Shown piece by piece: positions 42,529 to 51,466 of a DNA stretch of 64,000 nucleotides (the stretch's first letter is position 1; each line of letters opens with the position of its first letter). The stretch spans positions 3,286,001-3,350,000 of the forward strand of contig OY759767.1 of assembly GCA_963662705.2 (NCBI GenBank). Direction: 5' to 3'. A program made the position numbers and the translations under genes. This stretch comes from JAPPHA01 sp963662705 (GTDB lineage: Bacteria; Pseudomonadota; Alphaproteobacteria; Rhodobacterales; Rhodobacteraceae). The notes beneath the pieces are model-generated. The model saw only the letters and a list, made by a program, of their open reading frames with translations, ran no database searches and was not told the DNA's origin.

Positions 42529-43454
42529 CACGGACAATCGTTGAATCCCGGAACCGAACGGCGGTCATCGGTTTCGACCAGCCATTCTGTGTCATTGGCG
42601 AACGGATCAATCCGACCGGGCGAAAGATTCTCGCTACGGAACTGGAGGCCGGAAACTTCGAGACCGTCAGGAAAGACGCGCTCGAACAGGTTGCATGCGG
42701 AGCGACCATGCTCGATGTCAACGCGGGCGTCGTTTACAACTCCAACCCGAACCCCAACGAAACCGAACCGCCGCTGATGAGGAAATTGATCAGCCTGGTG
42801 CAGTCCCTTGTCGATGTCCCTCTCTGTATTGACAGTTCCGTTACCGGCGCCCTCGAGGCCGGACTCGAGGTCTGCAACGGGCGCCCGTTGGTCAATTCCG
42901 TCACGGGCGAAGAGGATCGCCTCGAGTCCATTCTGCCTCTGATCAAGAAATACGACGTCCCGGTCGTCGCCATTTCCAACGACGACAGCGGCATTTCGGA
43001 CGATCCCGATGTGCGTTTTGCCGTGGCGAGGAAGATCGTCGAGCGTGCTGCAGACTTTGGCATTCCGGCTGAAGACGTTGTCGTCGATCCGCTCGTCATG
43101 CCGGTCGGAGCCATGGCCACGGCCGGACTTCAGGTGTTCCATCTCGTTCGCCGTCTCCGAACCGAACTCGGCGTCAATACGACGTGCGGCGCGTCAAATG
43201 TATCCTTTGGCTTGCCGAACCGCCACGACATCAATGCCGCCTTCCTGCCCATGGCAATCGCCTCAGGCATGACGTCGGCAATCATGAACCCGGTCCGGCC
43301 GCATGAAATGAACGCCATACGCGCATCCGATCTCCTGATGGATCACGACAAGAACGGTGCGAACTGGATTCGGCACAACAAGCCCAAGGGAATCGAAGAA
43401 AGTTCGGCGCGCGTAAGGCGGAGAGGCGAGCGCCGGAGGCGGAGAGCCGCCTGA
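42525..43454 (+). CDS. Methyltetrahydrofolate:corrinoid methyltransferase-like protein
   Basis: A 309-residue pterin-binding TIM barrel of the dihydropteroate synthase superfamily, close to methyl-THF:corrinoid methyltransferases. Motifs: FCVIGERINPTGRKIL (about 17-32), MLDVNAGVVYNSNPNPNETE (about 66-85), LCIDSSVTGALEAGLEVCNGRPLVNSV, and DPLVMPVGAMATAGLQVFHLVRRLR. The C-terminus is an arginine-rich tail (ARVRRRGERRRRRAA) I also recall in relatives. It overlaps the MetF-like gene by ATGA. The corrinoid protein and reactivase usually found in this cluster are not in the window, so they must lie elsewhere or be lost. Confidence 0.88.
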   Translation: MTRTIVESRNRTAVIGFDQPFCVIGERINPTGRKILATELEAGNFETVRKDALEQVACGATMLDVNAGVVYNSNPNPNETEPPLMRKLISLVQSLVDVPLCIDSSVTGALEAGLEVCNGRPLVNSVTGEEDRLESILPLIKKYDVPVVAISNDDSGISDDPDVRFAVARKIVERAADFGIPAEDVVVDPLVMPVGAMATAGLQVFHLVRRLRTELGVNTTCGASNVSFGLPNRHDINAAFLPMAIASGMTSAIMNPVRPHEMNAIRASDLLMDHDKNGANWIRHNKPKGIEESSARVRRRGERRRRRAA

Positions 43455-43475
43455 GCGGGTCAATCAGGCGCCGGA

Positions 43476-43492
43476 CCGGGCATCTTGCCCGG
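43476..43492. terminator. Hairpin between convergent methyltransferase and tRNA-Leu genes
   Basis: CCGGGCA-TCT-TGCCCGG is a perfect 7-bp stem 22 bases past the methyltransferase gene. It lacks a U-run; AAAA follows on the plus strand. Confidence 0.45.
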
Positions 43493-43522
43493 AAAATCCC
43501 TTCCGTGAGCGCAACCTGAGAA

Positions 43523-43607
43523 TGGTACCCGAGGCCGGACTCGAACCGGCAAGCCTTTCGGCGGGGGATTTTGAATCCCCTGCGTCTACCAATTCCGCCA
43601 CTCGGGC
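43523..43607 (-). tRNA. tRNA-Leu (anticodon CAA)
   Basis: The minus strand folds as an 85-base class II tRNA: acceptor GCCCGAG pairs with CTCGGGT (one G-U), the D arm is TGGCGGAATTGGTAGACGCA, the anticodon arm is GGGGATTCAAAATCCCC with CAA in the loop, a long variable arm GCCGAAAGGC follows, and the T arm contains GGTTCGAGTCC. CCA is encoded at 43523-43525. CAA reads leucine UUG codons. Confidence 0.95.
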
Positions 43608-43910
43608 ACGGGAACGCTGCTAGGGAGTAGTCGGCAAAGTGGCCATGTGTCAACGGTAACCGCTGTCGTTGCTCCGCGGACCATCAAGCGAGATTCCTGG
43701 TCAACCCACAAAAACCTGCAATTGGGCGTCCTTGCAATCCTCTACATTCTGCTCGCCTCTTCGTTCAAGACCAAATCGCCAGACGTGAACACGCCCCGGT
43801 TTCTTTTTCCCGAAGCAGGCGGCCTGCTGCTGGATGGCCGCCATGAATCGACCGCGATTCCGGTGGAATCGGGATCTCGGTTCAAGGCACGTCGGACGCA
43901 CTGACGGAAC
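43608..43910. other. Stretch between tRNA-Leu and the AbiEii island
   Basis: No recognised gene in 303 bases. A plus frame at 43647-43904 contains one hydrophobic segment (LGVLAILYILLASSF) but has no other support. Confidence 0.4.
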
Positions 43911-44360
43911 TTGCTAGCGGCTGAAAAGTTCACAGGTATAGGAGGCGCTCTTTTCGCGGGACCACGGTGTTCACGCAGGCAACACCGGTTCGGGCGGCGC
44001 GAGTTCGCCTTCAATTCAAGCAGGCAAGACCCCATATCAATATCCAACCATGCTGGATGGAGAAACACGATCGGCATAAGGGTTGACAGTCGTTTCAAGT
44101 GCCGGGCGGAGGAGCGCGCAGCGCGGTTCGGTATCGAGCTTAAGTACGAAGGCATTGGCGACCGCCTGATGGAACTTCGCAAGGAGGCGTTCGACAAGTA
44201 CGATGTTCGCGCCCTTTGGAGCACGCCTGGCCATGCGACCCTGGCCGGAATGCGCGGCGTCGCCGAGGCGCTTCGCAACAACGGTGACCTGGAAGCAGCT
44301 CATTTGGCCGCCGAGATCATTCGCGAGGTCGAGCGGGAGGGCGGCAGCAATGCCGCTTGA
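43911..44360 (+). CDS. Putative antitoxin partner of AbiEii-type nucleotidyltransferase
   Basis: The last 90 residues look like a real helical protein: RAEERAARFGIELKYEGIGD then RLMELRKEAFDKYDVRALW then GMRGVAEALRNNGDLEAAHL. The stop overlaps the next gene's ATG by 11 bases, typical of toxin-antitoxin pairs. The N-terminal 60 residues look random and no good start exists before the conserved part, so the 5' end may be damaged or begin inside, perhaps at ATG 44169. The family name is not known to me; the antitoxin role is inferred from position. Confidence 0.5.
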   Translation: MLAAEKFTGIGGALFAGPRCSRRQHRFGRREFAFNSSRQDPISISNHAGWRNTIGIRVDSRFKCRAEERAARFGIELKYEGIGDRLMELRKEAFDKYDVRALWSTPGHATLAGMRGVAEALRNNGDLEAAHLAAEIIREVEREGGSNAA

Positions 44361-45189
44361 CGGGTTTCAGAAAGGCATAATTGAAGTTGTCCGTGCAAAC
44401 CGGGACGTGGAGAGCCCGTTCGCCGGTGGTTCCGCGATTCGGCAACACGGTATCCGCCTTGGCGATGACCAGGATGTTTTCACGTCGGGAAACCTTGAGA
44501 CGATCATGCGCCGGGACACGCAGGCGCTCACGACCGCCGGCTACACCGTCGTGCCGGGCGACAGCTTTACGGGTTTCCGGGAGTGTATCGTCGCGAAACC
44601 GATGATCGGACGAACAGTTCTTCAATGGACACGGGGACTGGTTGACGAATTTTATGCGCCCGTACCTGATCCCCTTTTCGGATTTCGGCTTCATTTTGCG
44701 GACCTGGCAGTCAACAAGGCCCTGGCGGCAGGTTCGCGAATGGAAAAGCGCGACTTCGTGGACCTGTGGATGCTCGACCGGCACGTAATGCCGCTCTGGC
44801 GAATGGCCTGCGCCGTACCAGGCAAGCAGCCGGCACTGAACCCGTTTTCCCTGATCGAAAACATCTCACGCAACTGGAATTTCGCTGCCGGGAAAGGAGC
44901 CCCGGCCGACGGCCTGCTTCTCACTCGCGAGCTCTCTCTCGAGGAGGTTGGGAGCGGTTTGACCGACAGCATCCACGAGGCGCGGATCGTGCTCCGCGGT
45001 GTTGCATCTGAATGTTACGGGCGGCTTGAGGTCGACGCCCAAAGACAACCCGTCTTGACGAGGGCGGTCACGACGGGCGGGCACTGGGCAACTCCTCAGC
45101 CAGGAGGCGGAATGCCATCCTTCGAAGGGGTCGATAGCGAAATGATTGCCGGGCTGATCGAGGAATACGGCCCGGAAGGTAGCCGCTGA
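44350..45189 (+). CDS. AbiEii/MNT-like nucleotidyltransferase (putative toxin)
   Basis: A 279-residue protein of the polymerase-beta-type nucleotidyltransferase superfamily. The core motif GGSAIRQHGIRLGDDQDVF (about residues 26-44) keeps the G-S and D-x-D signature of metal-binding transferases. RLHFADLAVNKALAAGSRMEKRDFVDLWMLDR (about 116-147) is the second family block. In AbiE-like systems such enzymes add nucleotides to tRNA or other targets and are held by the upstream protein. ATG 44350 overlaps the upstream gene by 11 bases. Directly after its stop an IS4-family transposase fragment begins, so the locus sits in unstable DNA. Confidence 0.75.
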   Translation: MPLDGFQKGIIEVVRANRDVESPFAGGSAIRQHGIRLGDDQDVFTSGNLETIMRRDTQALTTAGYTVVPGDSFTGFRECIVAKPMIGRTVLQWTRGLVDEFYAPVPDPLFGFRLHFADLAVNKALAAGSRMEKRDFVDLWMLDRHVMPLWRMACAVPGKQPALNPFSLIENISRNWNFAAGKGAPADGLLLTRELSLEEVGSGLTDSIHEARIVLRGVASECYGRLEVDAQRQPVLTRAVTTGGHWATPQPGGGMPSFEGVDSEMIAGLIEEYGPEGSR

Positions 45190-46101
45190 TCGACAGAGTT
45201 TGTCCGTCTTGATGAAGATGTGGTCGCGATCCTGGTGGTGCGCATTCCCGGGCTTGCGGGTCCGAAGGTCCTGGCCCTGGACCGGACCAACTGGAAACTC
45301 GGTTCACGGGACGTGAACATCCTGGTCCTCGCCATCGTGACGCAACGGTTTCGTGTGCCATTGATGTGGAGCCTGCTCGACCACGGGGGCAACTCGTCAA
45401 CAGCATAACGCATCGCGTTGATGCGTCGCTACCTGCGCCTGTTCGAGGTGTCCTCGATTGACGCCCTGCTCGCCGACCGGGAGTTCGTCGGTGCACGATG
45501 GCTGGAATTCCTCAATGAAAACAATGTCCCGTTCGTCGTCAGGTTGCGTGAGAACCTGCAGGTCCGCACCGAAGACGACGGCATGCTGAGGCTGTTCCGC
45601 ACGCTGATGCACAAGAGCCGCAGAGGCAGCAAGCGCAACTGGACCGGATGGCTGCATACCATGACGGAGAGACCGGAAAACCGGCTGAAGTTCGCGGCAA
45701 AGCGGATCCGGGGAAAGGAGAGCCTCATCATCGCGACAAACATGGCTCACCCCCGGCGCGCATTGCATCTCTATCGTCGTCGCTGGGCCATCGAATGCCT
45801 CTTCCCGGATGCCAAGACCCGCGGCTTCAACATCGAGGATACCCACATCACCGGTTCCGCCAAACTCTCGACCCTCCTCGGAATCGTCACCCTCGCCGTG
45901 ACGTGGGCACACCGCTGCGCGACCCGGGTGATGGGGCGCAAGCCAATCCGCCGGAAGAAGCACAAACGTCTCGAGAAGTCCTGGTTCCGAACCGGGTACG
46001 ATGCTCTTCGGAGGTGGATCATCCACGACCCGGAAGACGCACTCATGGCATGGCAAACGACCATCCCGAAACGACCCGTCAAATTACCTGAAAACCAGTG
46101 A
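45190..46101 (+). pseudogene. IS4-family transposase, 5'-truncated and with an internal stop
   Basis: One reading frame from 45190 gives FVRLDEDVVAILVVRIPGLA, then KVLALDRTNWKLGSRDVN (first catalytic Asp), then a TAA at 45406-45408, and continues in the same frame with RYLRLFEVSSIDALLADREF (second Asp) and YRRRWAIECLFPDAKTRGFN (catalytic Glu). The TAA replaces a codon in what relatives read as a Gln (CAA to TAA), so one point mutation broke it. The N-terminal third is missing because the fragment starts directly at the stop of the nucleotidyltransferase gene. The C-terminus is complete. Confidence 0.85.
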
Positions 46102-46290
46102 GTCGTGTACTGTGTTCCGGGTTGGAAAGACACTGGCATTCGCGTACGTCAAACCGGATGCGGCCAAGGCAGGCACATGCCTGACGGTAAATGTCATGGG
46201 GCGGTACCGGAGTGCAAAGGTCCTTGACCGCGCAGCGTATGACCCCGAAAACAGACTTCCCAGATCGGATTGTCGGGGAGACCTCGCAGC

Positions 46291-47394
46291 ATGAAAATTC
46301 CGCGAAAGATGCGCGCCGTGGTCCTGACAGGACATGGTGGACCGGACAAGCTCGAGGTCAGGAATGACTGGCCGGTCCCGGAACCCGGGCCGCGGGACGT
46401 CCTGATCAGGGTATCGGCCTGTGGAATGAACAACACCGACGTCAATACGCGATCCGGTTGGTACGCGAAACAGGTGACCACTGCCACGACGGGTGAGGCA
46501 GCAGAAGGTACGGATCTCGAAAATCCCACCTGGGGAGGCGGTTCGATCGCGTTTCCCCGGATCCAGGGAGCCGATGTCGTGGGCGAGGTGGTCGCCTGCG
46601 GAGCCGAGGCCGACCACGGACTGCTCGGAAAGCGCGTCATGACCGACAACTGGCTGCGCGACTGGGATGATCCAACGCGCCTGGACGGTGTTGGGTACTT
46701 CGGATCGGAACAGGACGGAGGGTTCGCCGAGTTCACGATGATCGACCATCGGAATGTCGGGACCGTCCAATCGGGCCTCAGCGATGCCGAACTGGCGACG
46801 TTCTCATGCTCCTACACGACCGCAGAAGGCATGCTTGAAAACGCCGGAGTCGGCTCTCGGGACCTGGTACTGGTCACCGGTGCGTCCGGGGGCGTCGGTT
46901 CCGCTCTCGTTCAATTGGCCAAGCGGCGGCGTGCAATGGTCATCGCACTGGCATCCGAGGCCAAACACGCGCAGGTGACAGGACTCGGAGCTGACATCGT
47001 CTTGCCCAGGTCGCCGGAAAACCTTTCCGAGGCCATCTGGGAATCGGCGGGAACGCGAAAGGTAACCGTCGTTGCCGATGTTGTGGGCGGACCTGCCTGG
47101 CCTGACCTGATTGAGCAGCTCTGCCGGGGCGGGAGGTACGTGTGTTCAGGCGCCATTGCCGGCCCCGTGGTGTCCTTCGACCTTCGCACGCTGTACCTGC
47201 ATGACCTGACCCTGTTCGGCTCAACGATCGTGCCGCCATATATCTTTCGCAATCTTGTCCGATACATCGAAAACGGAGAGGTCAGACCGCTTCTCGCCGC
47301 GACCTATCCGCTCGAGGACTTCCATGCCGCCCAAGCCGCGTTCGTCAGCAAGAAGCACTTCGGAAACGTCGTCATGACCGTCCGGGACCGCTGA
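46291..47394 (+). CDS. Zinc-independent MDR-family alcohol dehydrogenase/quinone reductase-like
   Basis: A 367-residue NAD(P)H-dependent oxidoreductase of the medium-chain family. The GroES-like part runs from MRAVVLTGHGGPDKLEVRND to about residue 150 with CGMNNTDVNTRSGWY and GADVVGEVVACG. The Rossmann part has VLVTGASGGVGSALVQLAKRR (about 190-210). The catalytic zinc ligands and the four structural cysteines of classical ADH are absent, so a quinone-reductase-like or zinc-free reaction is expected. ATG 46291 has GGGGAG upstream. Substrate unknown. Confidence 0.88.
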   Translation: MKIPRKMRAVVLTGHGGPDKLEVRNDWPVPEPGPRDVLIRVSACGMNNTDVNTRSGWYAKQVTTATTGEAAEGTDLENPTWGGGSIAFPRIQGADVVGEVVACGAEADHGLLGKRVMTDNWLRDWDDPTRLDGVGYFGSEQDGGFAEFTMIDHRNVGTVQSGLSDAELATFSCSYTTAEGMLENAGVGSRDLVLVTGASGGVGSALVQLAKRRRAMVIALASEAKHAQVTGLGADIVLPRSPENLSEAIWESAGTRKVTVVADVVGGPAWPDLIEQLCRGGRYVCSGAIAGPVVSFDLRTLYLHDLTLFGSTIVPPYIFRNLVRYIENGEVRPLLAATYPLEDFHAAQAAFVSKKHFGNVVMTVRDR

Positions 47395-47740
47395 TGGCAC
47401 TTTGCGAGGGACGTTCGATTGGTCAGAAAACGAAATGAGGCCCGGGTCGGGATCGGGACCGCCGGTGCGTCTCCTCGACGAGACGGGGCCGGACATGGCG
47501 AAGTGCGACGAAGTCCGACAGACCACCCGATCGGCCGACCTCGCGAACACGTACGGAATCGTCGGAGTTCACCGTGGTCTTGATTGCTCTTCCCGTCGGG
47601 ATGACCATTTCGTCCAGGCCCGCTCCGCCGGGAACGACAGGGGGCCGTCTCCTGGCAACAAGTCTGCCGGAACCCAGGGGCCGCCCTGACTTCACCCTTT
47701 GCCGAGAGCGGAATCGCAACCCGGGTATGGAGACGCGACG
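47395..47740. other. Intergenic stretch upstream of the enolase-superfamily gene
   Basis: No recognised gene in 346 bases; a plus frame at 47402-47689 has no motif. GGAG at about 47729 serves the next gene. Confidence 0.4.
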
Positions 47741-48850
47741 TTGAAGATCACCCGTTTGTCCGTTTTTCACAAGGATTTGCCGCTAAGCAAACCGTACAGG
47801 TTGTCAGGAGGCCGGCTCCGGCTCGACGGACTCGATGCGACTTTCGTCAAGATCGAAACGGATGCAGGGCTGGTCGGCTGGGGTGAGGGCACGCCATGGG
47901 GACACAGTTATGTCGCGGCGCACGGCCCCGGAATTCGGGCCGGACTGGCGACATTGGCGCCGGTCATTCTCGGCAAGGACCCTCGGCTGGTCGGCCATGT
48001 CGAGCAGGCCATGGACGTGTGCCTTCCCGGACATCTTCACGCCAAGTCCCCCGTAGACATGGCGTGCTGGGACATTGCAGGGCAGTCTGCCGGGCTGGCG
48101 ATCGCGGACATGCTGGGCGGAAGGTATCCCGACGGTACCGCGATCGCTTCGTCGGTGTCGTCGGGAACCACGAACGAGGTCATCGACGAGATCGAACGGT
48201 TCAGGGCGATGGGCTACGGCTCGCATTCGGTCAAGATCGGCGTCGGCGTCGAGGAAGACATTGCCTGCATTCGTGCCGTGCAGGCCATTCGGCGGCCGCG
48301 CGAACGCTTCCTCTTTGACGTGAACCGTGCATGGTCTCGCAGGCAGGCGCTGGCAATCCTGTCCGCCGTCGTTGAACCGGGACTGGCGGTCGAACAACCG
48401 TGCGAAAGCCTGGACGACATGGCGGCAATTCGCCCCATGACGTCGGTTCCGATCAGCGTCGATGAATCGCTGGTGACACTGCAGGACGCAGTCCGGATTG
48501 CCCGGGACGGGCTGGCAGAGATATTCGGGATCAAGATCAACCGTGTCGGTGGATTGAGCAAGGCGGCTCGAATTCGCGACATCGCAATGTCTCACGGGAT
48601 CGATTGCTACGTGATGGCGACCGGTGGAACCGTCCTTGCCGATGCTGAGGCCGCCCATCTCGCGCAAACGATCCCCTCGCACCGCCGACTTGGCGTCTGG
48701 GCCTGCCAGGATATGATCACATGCGAAGTCGCGCCGGGCCGCGGACCGCGAAACCGGTCCGGAATGCTCACCGTCTCGTCGTCACCGGGACTGGGATTCG
48801 CACCCGACGAGAACCTCCTCGGTGATCCGACGGCAGTTTATGAACTCTGA
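47741..48850 (+). CDS. Mandelate racemase/muconate-lactonising enzyme family protein
   Basis: A 369-residue enolase-superfamily enzyme. The capping domain starts KITRLSVFHKDLPLSKPYRL then SGGRLRLDGLDATFVKIETD. In the barrel, VKIGVG (near residue 170) holds the catalytic-Lys position, FDVNRAW, VEQPCE and VDESLV supply the three metal ligands, and KINRVGGLSKAARIRD the distal Lys. The pattern GWGEGTPWGHSYVAAHGPGIRAGL is close, from memory, to hydroxyproline-betaine epimerase and cis-3-hydroxyproline dehydratase subgroups, so an amino-acid derivative is a likely substrate. Start is TTG 47741 with GGAG about ten bases upstream. It ends 11 bases before the aminotransferase gene, implying an operon. 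Confidence 0.87.
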   Translation: MKITRLSVFHKDLPLSKPYRLSGGRLRLDGLDATFVKIETDAGLVGWGEGTPWGHSYVAAHGPGIRAGLATLAPVILGKDPRLVGHVEQAMDVCLPGHLHAKSPVDMACWDIAGQSAGLAIADMLGGRYPDGTAIASSVSSGTTNEVIDEIERFRAMGYGSHSVKIGVGVEEDIACIRAVQAIRRPRERFLFDVNRAWSRRQALAILSAVVEPGLAVEQPCESLDDMAAIRPMTSVPISVDESLVTLQDAVRIARDGLAEIFGIKINRVGGLSKAARIRDIAMSHGIDCYVMATGGTVLADAEAAHLAQTIPSHRRLGVWACQDMITCEVAPGRGPRNRSGMLTVSSSPGLGFAPDENLLGDPTAVYEL

Positions 48851-48861
48851 GGCTTGGCCGG

Positions 48862-50322
48862 ATGGCGAAGATAGTTCACCATCGCGACGAGTGGGTCGCA
48901 AGGGCCCGGGAAATCCTGCCGGCCGGAGGCCTCGGAAACTTTGACCCGGGGGTTTTCATCCGCAAAGGCGCCGGTTCGCGCGTCTGGTCCGAAGACGGGC
49001 GCGAATTCATCGATTTGCTGATCGGGTCCGGGCCAATGATCCTCGGCCACGGCCATCCCGAAGTCCTTGAAGCCGTTTCTGAACAGCTGCCTCTCGGAAT
49101 GTCCTTCTTCGCCAACAATTCGCGGGCAGTCGAATTGGCGGAGGAGATTTGCCGAGCCGTTGCAAGTGCGGAACAGGTCCGGTTCGTATCGTCAGGCGGT
49201 GAGGCCGACATGTTCGCCATGCGCCTGGAGCGTGCGCACTCCGGACGCGACCTGATCCTGAAATTCGAGGGCGGCTATCACGGAATGTCGGCCGAAGCCC
49301 AGATGAGCCTGGCGCCGACCCGCCCGGCGAATTACCCGGACGCCATCGCCGACAGTGCCGGAATCCCCGATGCCGTTCGCCGCGGCATTCTGGTCGCCCC
49401 GTTCAACGACATCGAATTCCTGCAGAAGCTTCTTGACCAGCGAGGGGACGAGATCGCGGGCGTCATCGTCGAACCCCTTCAAAGGATCATTCCGGCAGAC
49501 ATCCGTCTTCTCCGGCAGCTCCGATCAGAGTGCGATCGTCATGGAATCATGCTGATATTCGACGAAATCGTCACCGGCTTCCGCCTGGCCTACGGAGGGG
49601 CCCAGGAACACTACGGAGTCATTCCCGACGTCTGTACGCTCGGCAAGGTCATCGGGGGCGGCTTTCCGCTTGCGGCCATCGCCGGGCGAAGAGACGTCAT
49701 GGCCCATTTTGACCGGGAACAGGTCGGTGCGGAAGGTTTTCTGATGCAGGTAGGAACGTTGTCGGGGAATCCGGTCGCGGCATCCGCCGGGCTGAAAACA
49801 CCCGAGATTCTCCGCCGCAGCGGAACCTACGATCAATTGCGGGCATCGGGTAAACACATCATGTCTGCGGCATCGGCCGCCTTGGACGGCGCGGGCCACG
49901 CGCACCGGGTTGTGGGTCTCGAGTCGCTCTTTGATGTCGTTCTGGCAGCGCAGCGTGTCACGGACTATCGAGAATTCATTGCCGCCGACAAAGCCAAGGG
50001 AGATCGATTCAACGCATCCCTCAGGTCGAACGGAATTCTGAAAGCACCGGGAAAACCTACGTGTCAACCGCCCTATCCAAAGATGATCTCGACGAAATCG
50101 AGGGCGCGTTCAATTCAGCAGCAAGTGCCCTGTAATTCCGCATTCAGCGCCGGGGGACGATCATCCAGCATGCAGTTGGAGTTTCCGGCAACCTGGTTCT
50201 GGCCAGGTCCGGGATTGCATACGGTCCACGAAAGAGTGTCAAAGGGGACTGAAGGGTATAGAACCCTTGGCCGTTGCGTTTCCAACGCGGCCACCTGGCT
50301 GCCGGCCGACGCGGCGGATTGA
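48862..50322 (+). CDS. Class III aminotransferase, glutamate-1-semialdehyde aminomutase-like, frameshifted tail
   Basis: A PLP enzyme of the GSAM branch. The fold-type I core is normal: GSRVWSEDGREFIDLLIGSG, RFVSSGGEADMFAMRLERA, KFEGGYHGMS, FDEIVTGFRLAYGG (PLP-binding Asp) and CTLGKVIGGGFPLAAIAGRR with the Schiff-base Lys. Near 50055 one base appears to be lost: the conserved tail KTYVSTALSKDDLDEIEGAF then NSAASAL and stop (50133-50135) lies in another frame. The actual frame instead runs about 90 residues of unrelated sequence to 50322. The enzyme may still fold but loses part of the small domain. It follows an enolase-family gene by 11 bases and is likely in one catabolic operon with it. 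Confidence 0.85.
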   Translation: MAKIVHHRDEWVARAREILPAGGLGNFDPGVFIRKGAGSRVWSEDGREFIDLLIGSGPMILGHGHPEVLEAVSEQLPLGMSFFANNSRAVELAEEICRAVASAEQVRFVSSGGEADMFAMRLERAHSGRDLILKFEGGYHGMSAEAQMSLAPTRPANYPDAIADSAGIPDAVRRGILVAPFNDIEFLQKLLDQRGDEIAGVIVEPLQRIIPADIRLLRQLRSECDRHGIMLIFDEIVTGFRLAYGGAQEHYGVIPDVCTLGKVIGGGFPLAAIAGRRDVMAHFDREQVGAEGFLMQVGTLSGNPVAASAGLKTPEILRRSGTYDQLRASGKHIMSAASAALDGAGHAHRVVGLESLFDVVLAAQRVTDYREFIAADKAKGDRFNASLRSNGILKAPGKPTCQPPYPKMISTKSRARSIQQQVPCNSAFSAGGRSSSMQLEFPATWFWPGPGLHTVHERVSKGTEGYRTLGRCVSNAATWLPADAAD

Positions 50323-50394
50323 ATCCAGCGGAGTCAGTTTACCGATTCTCCCGAACCGCAATTCCTTTCTGAAAACACCACGCCGATCGATACC

Positions 50395-50973
50395 TTGCTC
50401 GCCCGACTCTACCAACGCACGATTTCTCTGGCCCAAAGCCCGTATGCACCCTGGGTACTCGGTGCAGTCAGCTTCCTGGAAAGCTCCGTGTTTCCGATTC
50501 CCCCCGATCTGCTCCTCATCCCGATGGTCATCGCGGCGCCCAACCGGGCGTTCCTGTATGCCGGGATCTGCACGATTGCCAGTGTCGCGGGAGGCGCGGC
50601 AGGATACATGATCGGTGCCCTGATGTTCGAGCACATCGGGCAGCCGATCCTGATCCTCTACGGCATGCTGGATCAATTCGCCGCTTTCAGCGAGAAATTC
50701 AATGCGCACGGCAGCCTGGCTGTTCTCATTGCGGGGCTGACCCCGTTCCCGTACAAGGTCATCACGATTGCATCCGGGGTCACGGGACTCGACATGACGC
50801 AGTTCCTCCTGTGGTCCGCAATTGCTCGGGGACTTCGTTTTTTCATTGTTGCTGGCCTTCTGTGGAAATTCGGTGATCCGATTCGAAACTTCATCGAACG
50901 CCGGCTCGGCCTTTTCCTGAGCGTGTTCGCCCTGCTTCTCGTCGCCGGCTTCATACTTGCCGCCTGGATTTGA
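50395..50973 (+). CDS. YqaA/DedA-family membrane protein
   Basis: A 192-residue inner-membrane protein of the VTT (SNARE-associated) superfamily. It has about five hydrophobic helices, with the re-entrant motif FLESSVFPIPPDLLLIPMVIA (about 27-47) and GLTPFPYKVITIASGVTGLD (about 113-132) characteristic of YqaA/DedA proteins, some of which flip lipids. The start is TTG 50395; no ribosome site is clear, and a start slightly upstream is possible. It ends five bases before the dsbB-like gene, on the same strand. Confidence 0.87.
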   Translation: MLARLYQRTISLAQSPYAPWVLGAVSFLESSVFPIPPDLLLIPMVIAAPNRAFLYAGICTIASVAGGAAGYMIGALMFEHIGQPILILYGMLDQFAAFSEKFNAHGSLAVLIAGLTPFPYKVITIASGVTGLDMTQFLLWSAIARGLRFFIVAGLLWKFGDPIRNFIERRLGLFLSVFALLLVAGFILAAWI

Positions 50974-50977
50974 CGTC

Positions 50978-51466
50978 GTGAACCGTTCAATTCTTGTTGC
51001 CATAGCCATCGCAGGATCGCTGGTCCTGCTCGGAGGCGCATTTGCCTTCGAACACATTGGCGGGATGCCCCCGTGCAAGCTCTGCATTTGGCAACGTTGG
51101 GCTCACTTCGGGGCCATCGCCGCGGGACTCGCCGCAATTGCCCTCGGCAGGACACGCGTGTTCGCGGTACTGGGCGGGCTTGCAGTTCTGTTTGGCGCGG
51201 GCGTGGCGGGGTATCATGCCGGGGTTGAGCAACAGTGGTGGACGGGTCCCGAGACATGCGCGGCGCTGCCCCCCGCCGCAATGTCGGCAGAAGAACGGCT
51301 TGACGAACTCCTCCAGACCCCGGTGATCCGTTGCGACGCTATTCCCTGGTCCCTTGCCGGTGTCAGCATGGCTGGCTGGAACGGCCTGATTTCGCTGGTC
51401 CTTGCCTGGATCTGGTTCCAGGCGGTATTGGCCAGGCGTGGTTCGGAAGCGAGTTCCGCCTCCTGA
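50978..51466 (+). CDS. dsbB: DsbB-family disulfide bond formation protein
   Basis: A 162-residue four-helix membrane protein that would reoxidise DsbA and pass electrons to quinone. The first periplasmic Cys pair is PCKLC (about 30-34, followed by IWQRW), and the second pair is Cys in GPETCAALPP (about 86) and VIRCDAIPWSLAG (about 117). The hydrophobic helices are in the expected places and the usual QRW motif is kept. Start GTG 50978 is inferred from the conserved part starting RSILVAIAIAGSLVLLGG. Likely co-transcribed with the upstream YqaA gene. Confidence 0.88.
   Translation: MNRSILVAIAIAGSLVLLGGAFAFEHIGGMPPCKLCIWQRWAHFGAIAAGLAAIALGRTRVFAVLGGLAVLFGAGVAGYHAGVEQQWWTGPETCAALPPAAMSAEERLDELLQTPVIRCDAIPWSLAGVSMAGWNGLISLVLAWIWFQAVLARRGSEASSAS

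Noticed and set aside
43647..43904. 85-codon open frame with one hydrophobic segment
   Set aside because: No ribosome site, no motif, and the translation after the hydrophobic stretch looks random.
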